This document shows positions 4,943-5,564 of a stretch of DNA of 5,564 nt, in pieces. The notes below the pieces were generated by a model. That model saw nothing but the letters and a program-made list of their open reading frames with translations. It did no database searches and was not told where the DNA came from. Origin of the DNA: Herminiimonas sp. (GTDB lineage: Bacteria > Pseudomonadota > Gammaproteobacteria > Burkholderiales > Burkholderiaceae); contig JACMQD010000188.1 in NCBI GenBank assembly GCA_014377155.1, forward strand, positions 1 to 5,564, written 5' to 3'. The stretch's first letter is position 1. Every line of letters begins with the position of its first letter. Made by a program: the position numbers and the translations under genes.

Positions 4943-5564
4943 TCAAGACGGCGTGCTCGAAAGGCTTCCTGCAGGGGCCGTGACTGGCGCGGCCCTGACT
5001 CCCTGCTCGAGATCACCGAGCCTATTTGCTGCCGCGTCGATTTCAGTTGCAGAGACGTTTCTACGGCAAATCCAGTTGCCACAAGACGCCAGCTGACCCA
5101 GCGCGCTATCCGGGCGAAGCGTATCTCTATTCCGATAGACCCATGTTGCACCCGCTGCCAGAATGGCTATGTTCAAAGGCGTGGCGATGGCATTGCCGAT
5201 GAGTTGATTAAGCGCGGTTTCTTTAGTCGCTGAGGCTGTCACCGCGACACCCGTGATTGCTTTTGCGGCGAGGCTGGCGGCAAATGACGACGCACCGGAA
5301 CCGAGTGCAGTCAAAGCAAATGCGAGCGCCTTCTTCCTCCCTAGCATGTGTTCGCTGCTTGCGTTATTGCCATAATAAAAAAACTTGTCCAGGAACGCAT
5401 GGGAAACCGATGCGGTGGTGGCACACATGACGACCTCTGCCGCTAGTTCCAAGGACACTGCAGCGCCAGATTGTCGCGCGTCGTTGTGGTCGCTGCCCTG
5501 CAAAATCGTGGTGGCGATCGTCTCCGTGGCAAGATGCACGGCGGCAACCGGCACAGCGCAGGCC
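4943..5564 (-). CDS. Hypothetical protein, unrecognised, Ala/Ser/Thr-rich (5' end probably outside the window)
   Basis: An open minus-strand frame runs from the right edge to TGA at 4945-4943. The first possible start inside is a GTG at 5554-5552, giving 203 aa, but the frame stays open to the window end (Ala-Cys-Ala upstream), so the true start may lie outside. I do not recognise the family. Counting from that GTG, residues about 76-110 form a long small-residue hydrophobic stretch (ALAFALTALGSGASSFAAS, then AKAITGVAVTASA). Residues 121-140 (NAIATPLNIAILAAGATWVY) form a second one, followed by a basic RNR. The C-terminal third is polar, with SATEIDAAANRLGDLEQG at 168-185. Two membrane-inserting hairpin helices are plausible, as in integral membrane proteins or some secreted effectors, but this is inference. 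The gene converges on the chemoreceptor remnant. It could also be a decaying or orphan gene. Confidence 0.55.
   Translation of the reverse strand, partial: ACAVPVAAVHLATETIATTILQGSDHNDARQSGAAVSLELAAEVVMCATTASVSHAFLDKFFYYGNNASSEHMLGRKKALAFALTALGSGASSFAASLAAKAITGVAVTASATKETALNQLIGNAIATPLNIAILAAGATWVYRNRDTLRPDSALGQLASCGNWICRRNVSATEIDAAANRLGDLEQGVRAAPVTAPAGSLSSTPS

Noticed and set aside
4890..5096. A plus-strand open frame (68 codons from a GTG) after the heptamer tract
   Set aside because: Its peptide (GWVILRVQDFAISYQDG and onward) matched nothing I know, it overlaps the end of the longer minus-strand gene, and no ribosome binding site is visible.

Overview
The window looks like a betaproteobacterial chromosome, probably Burkholderiales and most likely the Oxalobacteraceae (Herminiimonas, Collimonas or Herbaspirillum type). 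The basis is the style of the DnaK tail and DnaJ, a periplasmic chalcone-isomerase-like protein, an E. coli-type beta-carbonic anhydrase, moderate-to-high GC, and chemoreceptor fragments with a C-terminal DWEEF. This is pattern recognition, not a database match.

Positions 1-3296 are ordinary and intact. The 3' end of dnaK is followed by dnaJ on the same strand, the usual chaperone pair, with a small hairpin between them. Next come a secreted chalcone-isomerase-like protein ending at a clear intrinsic terminator (2384-2408) and a complete beta-class carbonic anhydrase (can) whose upstream region holds two tandem inverted repeats.

Positions 3297-4845 are a decay zone. A signal-peptide Cache-domain gene is cut short at 111 codons and runs directly into the remains of a methyl-accepting chemotaxis protein. 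The receptor remnant has a four-helix-bundle-like sensor piece, a HAMP domain, the first and last turns of the signalling domain, and a tail ending in DWEEF. It lacks both transmembrane segments and nearly all of the signalling hairpin. It is spread over three frames and has lost its stop codon. Just beyond it lies a perfectly phased tract of 18 heptamers (CGACYRN, 126 bp), arranged in blocks of identical units.

Positions 4943-5564 hold an unrecognised minus-strand gene, convergent with the receptor remnant and running off the right edge. It is rich in Ala/Ser/Thr and has two hydrophobic stretches.

I found no convincing new multi-gene system. The most unusual signal is the blockwise heptamer array between the dead chemoreceptor and the unknown gene. 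The modular way the receptor has been deleted comes second.
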